The notes beneath the pieces are model-generated. The model was not told where the DNA came from. It worked only from the letters and a program-made list of their open reading frames with translations, and searched no databases. The translations under genes and the position numbers were made by a program. A stretch of 64,000 nt of DNA from Perkinsela sp. pyNocScin1 (Eukaryota; Euglenozoa; Kinetoplastea; Prokinetoplastida; Perkinselidae), in assembly GCA_964019655.1 (NCBI GenBank), contig CAXHTR010000008.1, positions 310,001 to 374,000 of the forward strand. Direction: 5' to 3'. Positions 8,862 to 17,731 of the stretch are shown one piece after another. The first letter of the stretch is position 1. Each line of letters begins with the position of its first letter.

Positions 8862-10034
8862 ATGGTTGAAACGACATCCTCTGCATGGACCAGAGATACG
8901 AAAATTCGGAGCAATTTATACGATTCGATTGGTGGATCTGCCGTGAGAAAGGCCACTTCATTCCCGAACGCAACCCTGCCAGCCACCATCACCACTAGAC
9001 AAGCTGGAGTTGATCCAACAAGCGATGCTCAACGAAATCAGAATTTTTCCGAGCAGTTGCAGCCGCGTGGTGGACTCGGCTCATCTGATTCATATCGAGG
9101 CCCGCAGGGTACAGGATTGAACAAAACGCCAACAAACTGCCTGTGGCTTGGAGGTCTTGATCCAAGTCTCCACAAGCGTGATGATTTGCTTGAGTTATTC
9201 AAAGATTGGCCGGGTTTTTGCGACATCAGCATGCCCGACAACGGCGGCTACTTCGCTTTCGCGAGCTTTGAAACTGTAGAAGATGCGGTCGATGCAAAAA
9301 ACTTCATTGGCAGAAAGTATCACTATCATATATCCGGCAAGCAGATCAAGGTTAATTTTGGCCGCCAAACGAATCCTGTTGTCAATGCCGACCGAGTAGC
9401 ATATGCAGACACTCCTGATGTAACTTTACCCCAGCCTACCGTGAACGCTGAAAATGTAATGCAAGAACTCGAGATGGCGGATGACGAAGTCCCAGATGAC
9501 GCTGATGAGGATGTTATTTTTCAGCAAGAAAATGAGATACGCAACGATGTGACATACTACGAAGACGATGTCGAAAGTGCATTAAATCGAAACGAAATCG
9601 ATGAGATAGTCGGAAAAGTTGATCGAGTGCGCAGAAGTTCCGGTGGAGAGGAATTAAGAGATTGTTTAAAGTGGAAGCGCGTGAACGCAAAGGAAGCCCT
9701 GGGCGTTATATTGAAGCGAATCATCCACCTTTACACGCAGGATACGCATAAGAAATTACTCATTCTGTATGCGATAGGAGATTTTTTCTATTGCTTACCG
9801 CCACACCGCCGATATGACATTGGCGAGGCTATCGGAGAAAACATTATCGACTTCCTCTCAGTTATAGCATCATACCAGTGCGACAAGGGCAAAATATATG
9901 TCAGCGATGTCGCTGCATCGCTGTATTTTTATTTTACGAGGCCTGTGCGTAAGATGCTCGAAAACTTTATCGACATCGAAGTCCTCCTTGACCTCAAGCA
10001 AGATGAGGTAGGTGGTGAAGATGCTTCAAGCTAG
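8862..10034 (+). CDS. RRM protein with CID-like C-terminal helical domain
   Basis: 390 residues; ATG 8862 follows a clear acceptor. A low-complexity N-terminus leads into one RRM (about 91-168) with RNP2 CLWLGGL and RNP1 GYFAFASF. An acidic linker (about 200-245) follows. The C-terminal third (about 255-380) is helical, with KEALGVILKRIIHLYTQ and KKLLILYAIGDFFYCL. Its spacing resembles a CTD-interacting domain as in SCAF8/Nrd1, but there the CID comes first. The RRM is certain; the CID is my inference. Such a fold would link RNA binding to RNA polymerase II or 3' end events. Confidence 0.8.
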   Translation: MVETTSSAWTRDTKIRSNLYDSIGGSAVRKATSFPNATLPATITTRQAGVDPTSDAQRNQNFSEQLQPRGGLGSSDSYRGPQGTGLNKTPTNCLWLGGLDPSLHKRDDLLELFKDWPGFCDISMPDNGGYFAFASFETVEDAVDAKNFIGRKYHYHISGKQIKVNFGRQTNPVVNADRVAYADTPDVTLPQPTVNAENVMQELEMADDEVPDDADEDVIFQQENEIRNDVTYYEDDVESALNRNEIDEIVGKVDRVRRSSGGEELRDCLKWKRVNAKEALGVILKRIIHLYTQDTHKKLLILYAIGDFFYCLPPHRRYDIGEAIGENIIDFLSVIASYQCDKGKIYVSDVAASLYFYFTRPVRKMLENFIDIEVLLDLKQDEVGGEDASS

Positions 10035-10157
10035 ATTCAACTTCTGCTAGAATGTCGATTTCGGGTGCGATAAGCGTATTGCTGAGATATTCTGTGCATT
10101 GTAATGAATGCGTCAGTCCTGACCAGCTGAAAAGCATGGACTCTGTATGAAAAAGAA

Positions 10158-10196
10158 ATGTCTTTTTCCTTTTGAATTTGATACAATTTTTACGAG
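10158..10196 (+). promoter_or_regulatory. Trans-splice acceptor
   Basis: A pyrimidine-rich run ends in TTTTTACGAG with AG at 10195-10196, one base before ATG 10198. It excludes an upstream in-frame ATG at 10147. Confidence 0.6.
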
Positions 10197-10197
10197 T

Positions 10198-12102
10198 ATG
10201 AAAGCAGAAGCAACTGAGATTGTGCCAGGAGATAACTTGCATACCAAATTGAGAGAAATCATACTCGCTGTATCTGAAGTTCCAGATAGACAATATCTTC
10301 TTGTTGACCGTGGCACGGCACAGGCAAATACAGAAGGAAGTATACCAAAAGATTGGAAGGCGATAGTCAGTAGCGCGGCTGACGAGGGCTGGAAAGCGCT
10401 TGATAATCAAGCTGATGTTGGTGCATTTCCTGCGCAATGGAGTTCATGCAGCTCATCGCCAAATACAAATCTGCACACTGACTTGCAAATCACCCGTATC
10501 CACACCGATAACGCCGAGCATGTTAGTGCTCTATCGGCGGCGCTACATAGCGAGCTACGTGACGAAAAGGCAACGAAAGCATGCTTGAGTGCATCAATAA
10601 AGCAGCAAGAACGCGCACTTGAGGCCATAGGCGAAAAACATATCTCAGCAATGAAATTATGTACACAGGCACACCGCTTGCTACAGGAGAAAGAGGAAAC
10701 TGAGAGGGCCCACAAAGAAGAAATAGCGTTTCTACGCAACTCACAAAAAACGACGGAAACGGCGCTGCAGGCACTCGAAAAAGAGAAGCTATTACTTCAA
10801 GATACAATAGCAGCTCTAGAGCGAGCGTCTCAAGGAGATGCTTTTGGCAACACTGAGCAGATGAACAAAAAGCTTCAAAAGCTCTGTGTAGACCATGCGA
10901 ATGAAATAGCACGCTTGCGCATTCTCTTTCAAAATCAAAGTATGGTAATCGCCTCAAACCAGCACAAGGGCTCACAGAAAGATGAATCACACATACCGAG
11001 ACGGATATCCGATGAATTGAGAGTTGAGGGACAGAAATACGTTGAGAAGGCCTGTGAACTGTTGAACACGGCATCTGCTTGCCGTGGAGAGATGCACCAA
11101 CAGCTAGACGAAACACTATCGGTTGTTGAATCGAATGTCAAGAAGCTTCTTAAGGCGCAGCATGGAAACCATGAATCTGCTGCTTTGGAGACGAAAGGCA
11201 TAAGCTTAGCACGTTTTCATTTAAATTTACCGAACATTGCGAGCTCCTTTGAACAATCACTCCTTCGCAGCGTTCAGCATTTGGAAGAAGCAATACCAAA
11301 GTACGATAGTGCCCACCAGCAGCTCGTCGGGCAGTTTTCAAACGCGGCATTCCGCTTTATCGGGGAAGAAGAAAAGATAACACACATCCAGAACTGCTCC
11401 GAGAGACTTCGTGAAGAGCGAGACGAAATGCAGCGAAACCTCTTTGATCTGCAAAAAGTACATACCAGTATGATCAGCTCGAACGAGGCGCTCAAGAAAA
11501 AGCTGATGATGAGCGAGAAAGAAATTGCGGACCATAAAAGCGTAATCCGGTCGCTCAGAAAGGACATGGCAAAGTTTCAGAACGTACCTCTTGCGACAAC
11601 AACAATAAAGAGACAGAGAAAGCCAACTGGCGCGGTGGCGCAAAACACCAGGTCACAAGGATCTCAGAGCACTCTTTTACCTCACATCCAGCATGCGCAA
11701 GGGATAACGCAACGGGGCGTACCTTCTTTGGATATTGAAACAACACACAAGGAACCATCGAATGAAAGAAATGGTGTCCAATGCAATAAGAGTGTTGACC
11801 TTGGCTCTGTTAACACATATTTGACCAACATGGCTCTACAAGGAAAACCAGCTTTACAGAGCGCACATTCGATTGACGCTGAGAAATCCAAATTAGGTGA
11901 ATTCAGCATGCTCCAAGCAGCACCTTCCATGAGCTCTGCATTTCATGGACCTTCAATACACCAAAATGCAGGCCCCAAAGATGAAACGGTCACGAAGCCC
12001 CGTTACAATGAAATTTCACGCCTTACTGTCGAGAAAAAAGAGCCAGCTAAGTCGAAGCGTCGAATTCTCACGGTGCCCCCAACCGACACAAGATATATAT
12101 GA
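10198..12102 (+). CDS. Long coiled-coil protein, function unknown
   Basis: 634 residues from ATG 10198, the first ATG after the acceptor. Heptad-rich coiled coil runs through about residues 100-260 and 380-465 (for example EEETERAHKEEIAFLR and KKLMMSEKEIADHKS). The last 150 residues are disordered, rich in Ser, Gln and Pro, with a basic end. This is the shape of a cytoskeletal or spindle-pole protein, but there is no motor, kinase or membrane motif. I cannot name an orthologue. Confidence 0.75.
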   Translation: MKAEATEIVPGDNLHTKLREIILAVSEVPDRQYLLVDRGTAQANTEGSIPKDWKAIVSSAADEGWKALDNQADVGAFPAQWSSCSSSPNTNLHTDLQITRIHTDNAEHVSALSAALHSELRDEKATKACLSASIKQQERALEAIGEKHISAMKLCTQAHRLLQEKEETERAHKEEIAFLRNSQKTTETALQALEKEKLLLQDTIAALERASQGDAFGNTEQMNKKLQKLCVDHANEIARLRILFQNQSMVIASNQHKGSQKDESHIPRRISDELRVEGQKYVEKACELLNTASACRGEMHQQLDETLSVVESNVKKLLKAQHGNHESAALETKGISLARFHLNLPNIASSFEQSLLRSVQHLEEAIPKYDSAHQQLVGQFSNAAFRFIGEEEKITHIQNCSERLREERDEMQRNLFDLQKVHTSMISSNEALKKKLMMSEKEIADHKSVIRSLRKDMAKFQNVPLATTTIKRQRKPTGAVAQNTRSQGSQSTLLPHIQHAQGITQRGVPSLDIETTHKEPSNERNGVQCNKSVDLGSVNTYLTNMALQGKPALQSAHSIDAEKSKLGEFSMLQAAPSMSSAFHGPSIHQNAGPKDETVTKPRYNEISRLTVEKKEPAKSKRRILTVPPTDTRYI

Positions 12103-12309
12103 AAACTGACTATCTCAGAGAAGCAGCTGCATACAGAGGGCTTTTTTTTACAGTGAGACGTCGAGAATCATGCTCAATAATGATCCTTGTGTTGCCATAT
12201 GAGACATAATATTTTTTCTGTATTTAGTGTAGTACACACGAACTTGCAATTTAAATAACCCAATTATTTCTGTATTAGTTTAATTCTTGAAAGTGCACAT
12301 AGCGCACTG

Positions 12310-12359
12310 TATTTTTTTTCTTCAGAGCATTATTTTTACTGTTTCAAATGTTCGCTCAG
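12310..12359 (+). promoter_or_regulatory. Trans-splice acceptor
   Basis: Two T-rich runs (about 12312-12323 and 12331-12345) lead to CTCAG with AG at 12358-12359, two bases before ATG 12362. Confidence 0.6.
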
Positions 12360-12361
12360 CC

Positions 12362-13114
12362 ATGAAAAGTTTATTTCACTACGGTGTTTCGAAGAAGCAA
12401 GTATCGAGCGAGTCAGCTCAAAGTGGGGTTATAGATCGGGAGCTAGGGTCGATGGAGAGAGCAAAGGATCCAGGACAACTGGTGCAAACAGCGATTGACC
12501 TCGGTCAAAAAAGCCTCGGTCCAACACAATGCCCTTCATGCGGGATGATTTACACGTCTGGCCATCAGGCAGATGACAAAACCCACGCAAGATCGTGCAA
12601 GACCCGCTTTGTTCTCGGAAAAAGGAAGGACATTCTGCGAAGGGCAACGCCGCATATGCCAGAGACCATCGACGAGATAATAGCGGATAGCTTTACGTTT
12701 GCTTACGTATCTCCCGCAGAAAATACTTCGACCTTTGTCAGAAACATTCTCCGTATGATTCAACCAGATCATGATGCAGAGAAAATGAGCAAATCGGCAC
12801 ATTCTAGCCCACTGACGCCATTGCACCGCGTCGCTATTTGCATCGGCTCGACGTTATCACCCACTCTCCAAAATCACACGACCTCAGATAAAAGCAGCTG
12901 CATTCTATATGCATTTGCGTCGCTTCGACTTCACAAGAGCAATAAATCGCTGGCACAGCTAGAAATGTTTTGGGTTCACCCTTTGTGCGCAGAGATAACG
13001 CTCCAAACGGATATCTACCAAGGCATCCTTGAGGTATTGCAACTCAACGCCATATTTGGTTACACGATGAAGCCTAGTGACATAAATACGGAAAGCGTGT
13101 CGCTTATACGCTAA
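12362..13114 (+). CDS. Eco1/ESCO-like sister-chromatid cohesion acetyltransferase, apparently shortened
   Basis: 250 residues from ATG 12362. Near residues 57-80 is a zinc finger CPSCGMIYTSG...H...C, the hallmark of the Eco1/ESCO family (CxxCGMxY). The C-terminal part (FWVHPLCAE... then GILEVLQLNAIFGYTM) matches the start of the ESCO GNAT core, which in the family reads IWV followed by a helix and FGxxL. In family members this runs into the AFSxPTxxGKxFAxxY active-site strand, but here the frame stops soon after. A similar tail, SPASELRKYRRI, is found in another frame at 13131-13283, so a frameshift may split the gene. Eco1 acetylates cohesin Smc3 during S phase. The N-terminal MKSLFHYG is a weak PIP-box lookalike. 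Confidence 0.65.
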   Translation: MKSLFHYGVSKKQVSSESAQSGVIDRELGSMERAKDPGQLVQTAIDLGQKSLGPTQCPSCGMIYTSGHQADDKTHARSCKTRFVLGKRKDILRRATPHMPETIDEIIADSFTFAYVSPAENTSTFVRNILRMIQPDHDAEKMSKSAHSSPLTPLHRVAICIGSTLSPTLQNHTTSDKSSCILYAFASLRLHKSNKSLAQLEMFWVHPLCAEITLQTDIYQGILEVLQLNAIFGYTMKPSDINTESVSLIR

Positions 13115-13130
13115 CGCTCGTATAAAAGTT

Positions 13131-13283
13131 ATGGTCATTAATATTGATAGCTGTGTGTGTATGGCTATCACTAAATTTGCCGCAGGTAGTCCTGCCAGCG
13201 AGCTGAGGAAATACAGACGCATTTTGCAGAATCAAAACTTTTGGTTATTGCTTTATTCTGAAAGAAGCGCACTAGTATTGTAG
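13131..13283 (+). CDS. 50-codon open frame, possible displaced C-terminus of the Eco1-like gene
   Basis: The frame is open from about 13086 and starts with ATG at 13131. Its middle reads SPASELRKY and then NFWLLLY. These align loosely with the ESCO C-terminal pattern TPxGKxFAxxY...NFLVY, which is missing from the frame upstream. Reaching it needs a +1 shift between about 13083 and 13112. It may instead be a chance frame in the spacer. Confidence 0.3.
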   Translation: MVINIDSCVCMAITKFAAGSPASELRKYRRILQNQNFWLLLYSERSALVL

Positions 13284-13289
13284 CTTTAA

Positions 13290-13323
13290 CTGATCTTCTA
13301 TGCTTTCCCATTTAGTGCCTTAG
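13290..13323 (+). promoter_or_regulatory. Trans-splice acceptor
   Basis: The tract CTTCTATGCTTTCCCATTTAG has AG at 13314-13315 and a second AG at 13322-13323, just before ATG 13329. It supports a gene start here rather than at the longer LRR frame. Confidence 0.6.
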
Positions 13324-13328
13324 TATCC

Positions 13329-14209
13329 ATGATATTCCTATGTGCTGTAGACCAACATTGCGGGCGCCCGGGTGACCTCATACTTTCGCAGCAGATTCTC
13401 ATGGAGATCACTATTAATGGCCTCGACGAGAAATGGAAAAGCGTATTCAAAGATGCTAGTGGCGACTTTACGAGTCCGAGTGTGACGCTCACGGCAACAT
13501 CACGCTTTTTACCTTTCGCTCTCCAGGTCTCAAGGGAGTAATTGACTTTGGACACCTTCCACGGACTTTACAAACGATATCAAAGAAAAACTTCTCGCAC
13601 GATGTAGCACTGAAGGGGACGATTGCAACAGAATTACTTCCGGAGGCACTTCACTCCATCATATTTCCAGCTGCCGCACTCAGTGGTACATTAAACTTGT
13701 CGAGCGTACCGCGCTCCATGACGCACATCGTGCTCGATATCAATGTATTCAATGGAAGCTGCGATCTAACTGCGCTACCCGATAGCCTTCTGCAGCTTCA
13801 CCTCTCACGAAACTGCTTTCAAGGCTCCCTTATGCTAGACAAACTGCCGCCCGGCTTGAAAAGCCTTTACCTCGACAACAGTTTCTTTGATGGGGACATT
13901 CACCTGGCAAGCCTGCCGCCTGCGCTCCGCAGGCTATACGTTGACCACAACGCGCTGCATGGCACATTTGTGTTTCAGAATCCACCTTATACCCTCGAAA
14001 AAATCCGTGCGGACGCGAACGGATTTTTTGGGATAGCAGTGGTCGCAAATGCTGTGGCTGGCAAGGTGTCGCTCGCTGACACCAAGGTTGAGGTGCTTGT
14101 AGATGAGCACGGAAAGAGAAGTACCAAAATGTATGATATTTTGAAAAAGCCGATGGACGGACGATCTACTTCCGTGTCTGCGCTGTCAGGCATGGACAAT
14201 TTGGATTAA
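13329..14209 (+). CDS. Leucine-rich repeat protein, interrupted by an apparent frameshift
   Basis: The N-terminal part is read from ATG 13329 (stop at 13539-13541). The LRR part is in another frame, open from 13460 to 14209. Translation of the second frame gives a capping segment CDAHGNITLFTF, then about seven short LRRs of the pattern LPxxLxxLxLxxNxFxGxxxL (for example LPPGLKSLYLDNSFFDG). This cap-plus-LRR form, CDxxGNxT then LRRs, is common in bodonid and other kinetoplastid LRR proteins. A change of frame at about 13460-13490 is needed to join cap and start. It may be a pseudogene, a recent mutation or a base-call error. The protein would be about 290 residues and its function is unknown. 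Confidence 0.65.
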
Positions 14210-14400
14210 TAGCGCTTCGTCAATCTTGCAGTGAAAACATTTTCTTTTTGTGCAGTGTGTAGCAGAGGCCTGCATGACAAGCGATAGTCCCTGGCCCGAT
14301 GCTTGTGGCAATGCTGTTTTTCTTTCCGAAATGAGTGATAGAAGCGGTTAAATGAAACAAAATGTACTTTTTTTGCTCGTGTCGTTTCTTCAAATAATAA

Positions 14401-15021
<621 letters not shown>

Positions 15022-15119
15022 CGCATGCGCGGCGTATCGCACAGTATGCGCGACTTTCCCCCGCGTATGAAACAGCGCATGTCCCACCGAGGTGTGGGTG
15101 TATGAGTAATCCCCACTTT

Positions 15120-15148
15120 GTCTTGAAATTTGCCCAAAAACATTTCAG
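15120..15148 (+). promoter_or_regulatory. Trans-splice acceptor
   Basis: A T-rich region ends in CATTTCAG with AG at 15147-15148, six bases before ATG 15155. Confidence 0.5.
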
Positions 15149-15154
15149 AGCGCA

Positions 15155-16363
15155 ATGCATTCTTTTCAAACTATACTATCCCCACTACGCATGTCTGAAG
15201 CGCCGAGTGAGGCCCACCATCTACGCGTTGCCTTCCACACAAACTTCCAGCAGTACGCCATTGCTGACGCGAAGTCTTTCTCTGTGCCGAAGAGTGTCGG
15301 GCCCAACGAGCTGAACGATATTGTGAGTGCGCTTGCCGCGTACGAATCAGCAGTCCGGATGAACTTCTTCGTGAGTAGCGTTCTCGTTCGCAAATCGCTC
15401 GCAGAGGCGATCGCCGAGGCAAACGTCAACGCCGAAGAGATCATTGAGATCCTCTACGCCCCGCAGGTGCAGGCGAACAAGCTGAGCGAACTGGGCCACG
15501 CTGACTGGATCAGGTCACTCGCGCCCGTCAGCAACGGCGTTATTCTGACTGGATCGTACGACTTCCGCCTCCGATGCTGCGAGCTCGACGGTGTGCGTGC
15601 GGCGGTCCTGCACGAGGGTACCGGCCACCGCGGTGCCGTCACAGACATTTGCGTGACGCGTGTGGAGGGCCCTGGGGCGTTCCACTGCGCCACAGCGTCG
15701 CAGGATGGCTGCGTCAAGCTCTGGAAGTACACCAAGGACGATGGCTTCAATGTTGTTACGACCCACCGGAAGCACACAGGTGGCGTGCAGGCAATCGACT
15801 TTTCGAGGAGCCTCGAATGTTTTATTAGCGGAGGGTCCGACAGTGATCTGCATCTCTGGAAGACTGACGGGCATTCACAAAGTCTTCGCGGTCATACAGA
15901 CGCAGTGACAGCGTGCACTTTCGCCGGGGCAAGCGCCCTGAGCGCGTCAATGGACGGAACAATCCGCGAGTGGGACACGGCAACTGCCCAGAACACCCAG
16001 ACGCTCGACACGAAGCACGCCGTTCACTGCCTCAGCTGTGTGCCGGGCTCCGCCCTCGTCCTCGCCGGCCACGCGAATTGCGCGATCACCCTTAACGACG
16101 TGCGCGCTCGATCGACGAAGATCTCCATGCGCGGGCACTCGAAGTGGGTATACGCGCTCGCGGCGAGCAGCGAGACACAGTTCCTGAGCACGGCGGAAGA
16201 CACGGCTGTGTGCCTATGGGACGTGCGCTTCCACCGCAGCCCGGTGTTCTCCAGCAAGGCTGTGCACACGGACGCTGCGCTCGCGGCGTGCGTGGTCGGT
16301 GATGGAGCGTACGCCACAGCTGGGAAGGATCGAAGGGTTGTCCTGACGTCCTTTGCGCAGTGA
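15155..16363 (+). CDS. WDR12 / Ytm1 ribosome biogenesis WD40 protein
   Basis: 402 residues; ATG 15191 (MSEAPSEAHHL) is a possible alternative start. An N-terminal ubiquitin-like NLE domain (about 20-110: VAFHTNFQQYAIADAK, LNDIVSALAAYE, EEIIEILYAP) is followed by a WD40 propeller. Its blades include HADWIRSLAPVSNGVILTG, DGCVKLW, SDSDLHLW, DGTIREWD and DTAVCLWDV. The NLE-plus-WD order and the HxDWI motif are those of WDR12/Ytm1, part of the PeBoW (Nop7-Erb1-Ytm1) complex. That complex is extracted by Rea1 during 60S maturation in the nucleolus. Confidence 0.87.
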   Translation: MHSFQTILSPLRMSEAPSEAHHLRVAFHTNFQQYAIADAKSFSVPKSVGPNELNDIVSALAAYESAVRMNFFVSSVLVRKSLAEAIAEANVNAEEIIEILYAPQVQANKLSELGHADWIRSLAPVSNGVILTGSYDFRLRCCELDGVRAAVLHEGTGHRGAVTDICVTRVEGPGAFHCATASQDGCVKLWKYTKDDGFNVVTTHRKHTGGVQAIDFSRSLECFISGGSDSDLHLWKTDGHSQSLRGHTDAVTACTFAGASALSASMDGTIREWDTATAQNTQTLDTKHAVHCLSCVPGSALVLAGHANCAITLNDVRARSTKISMRGHSKWVYALAASSETQFLSTAEDTAVCLWDVRFHRSPVFSSKAVHTDAALAACVVGDGAYATAGKDRRVVLTSFAQ

Positions 16364-16528
16364 TTCTGTGGGCTTTCACCTTGATGCCTGAGCGACAGGA
16401 TGGGAGGGCCGCATTGATGAGTCGATGTATCGAGCTCGCTTAGTTAAGAGCACAGCAAGTGACTTTGAAATGAACAGCGATGGAATTCAAGCTTTCACCC
16501 ATTTTTCGGCACTTTGATTGATATCTTA

Positions 16529-17296
16529 ATGCACTCCTACCCGAGCCCGAACCGCCAGCACCTCGAGCACGAGCCCCACCAGCCGCGGCAGTACCAGTAC
16601 CAGCAGCGCGGCGACCATCACGGAAGCTCAGCGATGAACGAAAAAGGCATTCGCTGCCTCTCGCCGAACCAGTGCATCGATAACCTTCTGACAGGCGCGT
16701 GCAAGAGCAGCAACGCTGCGCGGGCCATCGAGGGCCCGCTGTGCAATTACTTCATTGTGCATGCGAAAACACCGGCAGACGTCGCGTACTCGGCGGACTT
16801 TGGGTACTGGCCTGTAGCAAACGAGGCCTTGAAAAAACACATGCAGGGACCAGCTGGCGGGGCCACAGAGAGTGTCCGGGCTGTCTGCATTGTGTTCTGC
16901 GAGTCCATATTGAAGTACGTGGGCTACTTTTACGTTGTCGGTGGGCTCATCGGAGCGTCAGCGGCGGACACGTCGGGGATTCAGCTTCCAGCCCACTGGC
17001 AGTCGCTGCGCAGGATCGCCTGGGTCCGCGCGGGGCCGTTGGCCCTTGCCGCGCTCCGCAGCCAGCCGCAGTACCTCCCACAGAACATAGAGCTCGACTT
17101 GCTCCTGAACAGCGCCGATGGCCAGGCCCTCGAGAACCCGATGGGCGCCAACCTCTGCTCGCTGATCGACCGGTTGTCGACGATACGGTCCATGTCACTC
17201 CGAGACCGCAGTGTCACGCAGACAGGTCGCGCACTCTATTCTCTTTCGACGTCGAACGCGGAGAGGCAGAACCGCCACGCGGGGCAGATGAAATGA
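16529..17296 (+). CDS. YTH-domain RNA-binding protein (putative m6A reader)
   Basis: 255 residues from the first ATG at 16529. A His/Gln/Pro-rich N-terminus is followed by a Cys-containing segment and a YTH domain from about residue 70. YTH landmarks are YFIVHAKTPADV, the first cage tryptophan in FGYWPVANEALKKH, VCIVFCES, KYVGYFYVVGG, a second tryptophan in LPAHWQSL and the strand IAWVRAGPLAL. Both cage tryptophans therefore appear to be kept. YTH domains bind N6-methyladenosine in mRNA. It is the last + strand gene before a convergent switch. Confidence 0.75.
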   Translation: MHSYPSPNRQHLEHEPHQPRQYQYQQRGDHHGSSAMNEKGIRCLSPNQCIDNLLTGACKSSNAARAIEGPLCNYFIVHAKTPADVAYSADFGYWPVANEALKKHMQGPAGGATESVRAVCIVFCESILKYVGYFYVVGGLIGASAADTSGIQLPAHWQSLRRIAWVRAGPLALAALRSQPQYLPQNIELDLLLNSADGQALENPMGANLCSLIDRLSTIRSMSLRDRSVTQTGRALYSLSTSNAERQNRHAGQMK

Positions 17297-17731
17297 GGCA
17301 CCGGTTGTGTAGATTTAAAGAAAATTTTGAATTATCTCGATGATTAACGTACGTGCTCTGTTCCTTTTTTTATTTCAAAATGGTAGCTTCTGGCGTGAAG
17401 TGATGATCGGACAATAAGAATTTCACTCTCATCGAGTTTCTTTGCGTGCATTCTAAAAGAAACTTCAGCATTTCAGGCCTCGCGCAGTGGAAAAGTGGAT
17501 CTCAGGTAGCTTCCGAAAGTATGCCGCAGACACCATGTGCGCTTGTGGGGACCGCGGTGTCTCAAAGAGCTTGTGCACAAAGTACGATGCCCACCGATTG
17601 CAACCGACCATTCGATGAATAGAAAAAGATTGAAAACGAGTACATACAACTTGGATTGTTTGGAGAAGTCAATTACGGCGTGAGATCATTCGGATATATC
17701 TTTTCGGATCTAGTATTTAGTTTCATGCTGC
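17297..17731 (+). other. Convergent strand-switch spacer, no gene seen
   Basis: 435 bases between the 3' ends of the YTH gene (+) and the RBP38-like gene (-). I see no credible frame or tRNA. It holds a 7-base inverted repeat, AGACACC/GGTGTCT, at 17528-17562. Confidence 0.6.
17528..17562. repeat. Inverted repeat in convergent spacer
   Basis: AGACACC (17528-17534) and GGTGTCT (17556-17562) are perfect complements around a 21-base GC-rich loop. It could be by chance. Confidence 0.4.

Noticed and set aside
10523-11116. 197-codon frame on the - strand
   Set aside because: Antisense to the coiled-coil gene and without any domain.
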